From the NCBI GenBank assembly GCA_020747065.1, contig JAGMVK010000011.1, forward strand, positions 496,001-560,000: a DNA stretch of 64,000 nucleotides, in the 5' to 3' direction. The notes under the pieces were generated by a model, which saw nothing but the letters and a program-made list of their open reading frames with translations, had not been told where the DNA came from and ran no database searches. Shown piece by piece: positions 62,953 to 64,000 of the stretch (position 1 is its first letter; every line of letters begins with the position of its first letter). The position numbers and the translations under genes were made by a program. Source of the stretch: Cadophora sp. MPI-SDFR-AT-0126 (taxonomy: Eukaryota; Ascomycota; Leotiomycetes; Helotiales; Ploettnerulaceae).

Positions 62953-64000
62953 ATGCCGGTCAATCTCATCGCATTGACACTTGAACGGTCTTCCTTTCAT
63001 ATTCTACACAGCATAACATCCTCTCGTACACATTTACCACCATTTGGAACCAGAGATATCAAGGCGCACCACTTCGACGAAGACTTGTCGACAGTCAAAG
63101 TGTGCGAGATCACCTTGAAGCTTCCGGTTCGCTCACCCTCCTCTGGAAGAAGATAATTAAGAGAGCCAAGAAAGGTAGAGGTTCCGCCAAAGGCGCTAGG
63201 GCGGGAGAGAGGGGCGAGAAGTAGACGACATTGGGCACGAGATGACCAGCATTGGACTTGGTCAATGCCCACCCGGCTGCGTTCCTAAGCAAAAGATCGT
63301 AAGTATCGATTTCATCTTACCATCTGGGACGAATTCACGAACCCCGCTCACAGTCACTGGCAGACCAGCGCGATCAAAACGTCCTCGTCCTCTTCAGCCT
63401 CCTCAAGCTCCTCCTTAAGCTCCTCCTCAAGCTTTACCTCCAGCTCTTTCTTAGCCATTGCCAAGGACAACACCTGTCCAGTTGGCTGCCTCAATGCAAA
63501 ATTTGGCCGTCGAAAAGAAAGCACCAATGCTCAATGCTCTTGCGTCTCTGATTACAGAAGAAGAAAATATCCAGTCTATGTCAAAAGCCGCAGTCAAGAA
63601 GCTACGGGAAACATATACGAACTTGGTGCACGTTACAGGTTACGGCATGCATACTTGAAGGACATTCCCGCTATTCAAAAATCTCAAGACCTCGAGGAAG
63701 ATTCCTTGCAAGAGTTTCGGATCGAGGACCACCTGAGTGACGATGGCATCGACACTTCGGAATGGGAACGCGGCCCGATACCTTCAAAGAGGCATTTAAT
63801 TATTGAGCTGTGCAGTTTGGGGATCCAAGGAGCGAAACTGTGAAGAATTGGTGGATACAGACCAAATTAATTTTGGATCGACGGCCAGCTCTACTCGCCG
63901 CTGAGTACACCTCAGACTTGTTGCGCGAGGTTCAAACAGCCATGATTTTAGCTGAGAAATTGATGATATTCGACCACCAAGACCATTACCGCGACCATCA
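62953..64000 (+). pseudogene. Fragmented unknown locus at the right edge
   Basis: Several consecutive coding-looking stretches lie in different plus-strand frames: MPVNLIALTLERSSFH (from 62953), NALASLITEEENIQSM (63540), ARYRLRHAYLKDIPAIQ (63640) and VKNWWIQTKLILDRRPALL (63850), the last open to the window end. The shifts at about 63612 and 63815 have no introns that would explain them. I do not recognise the family. A gene with unusual introns, continuing past the window, is the alternative. Confidence 0.3.

Overview
This is a window of filamentous ascomycete (Pezizomycotina) chromosome. Genes sit on both strands and are split by short GT-AG introns, mostly 45-100 nt, often with a CTAAC/CTAAT-like branch site. 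Recognisable proteins are typically fungal: a reducing polyketide synthase, a Cla h 8-type mannitol dehydrogenase, an S1/P1 nuclease, and HET, HeLo and NLR proteins. A leotiomycete or related class is possible, but the sequence does not settle it. I saw no tRNA, rRNA, CRISPR array or intact transposon.

Layout. 0-7 kb: the 5' end of a highly reducing PKS (minus, cut by the left edge), a 3.2 kb gene-poor gap and an MFS transporter (minus). 8-9.3 kb: a broken F-box gene. 10-14 kb: housekeeping genes TSR3 (minus) and GGA (plus), sharing a 298-bp divergent promoter. 15-20 kb: NADP mannitol dehydrogenase (minus) and a secreted S1/P1 nuclease (plus). 20.9-33.4 kb (all plus): a HeLo-like/pseudokinase gene, an F-box gene, two orphan single-pass membrane proteins, a decaying chromodomain locus and a HET-domain gene. 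34-41.7 kb (all minus): an FAD fumarate-reductase/tricarballylate-dehydrogenase-like enzyme, a carotenoid/stilbene cleavage oxygenase and a C2HC + Zn2Cys6 transcription factor. 43.8-47.1 kb (minus): a small membrane protein and a disordered unknown protein. 49-50 kb: the FHA splicing factor PML1/SNIP1. 52.9-62.6 kb (plus): a 1,703-residue NLR with an N-terminal lipase-like domain and a long disordered tail, then a caspase-like gene. The right edge holds a fragmented, probably broken locus.

How the parts may fit together. The most interesting theme is a loose collection of genes of fungal self/non-self and programmed cell death families: HeLo-pseudokinase, HET, lipase-NB-ARC NLR and caspase-like protease. 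They lie on one strand, interspersed with rapidly decaying genes. The FAD enzyme, cleavage oxygenase and transcription factor look like a small aromatic/stilbene or carotenoid catabolic module. A sequence-wide peculiarity is that the coding strand of many exons runs from C-rich at the 5' side to G-rich at the 3' side, flipping within the exon.

Exon structures were worked out by hand from reading frames, protein-family continuity and splice signals. Where a splice choice is uncertain the entry says so.
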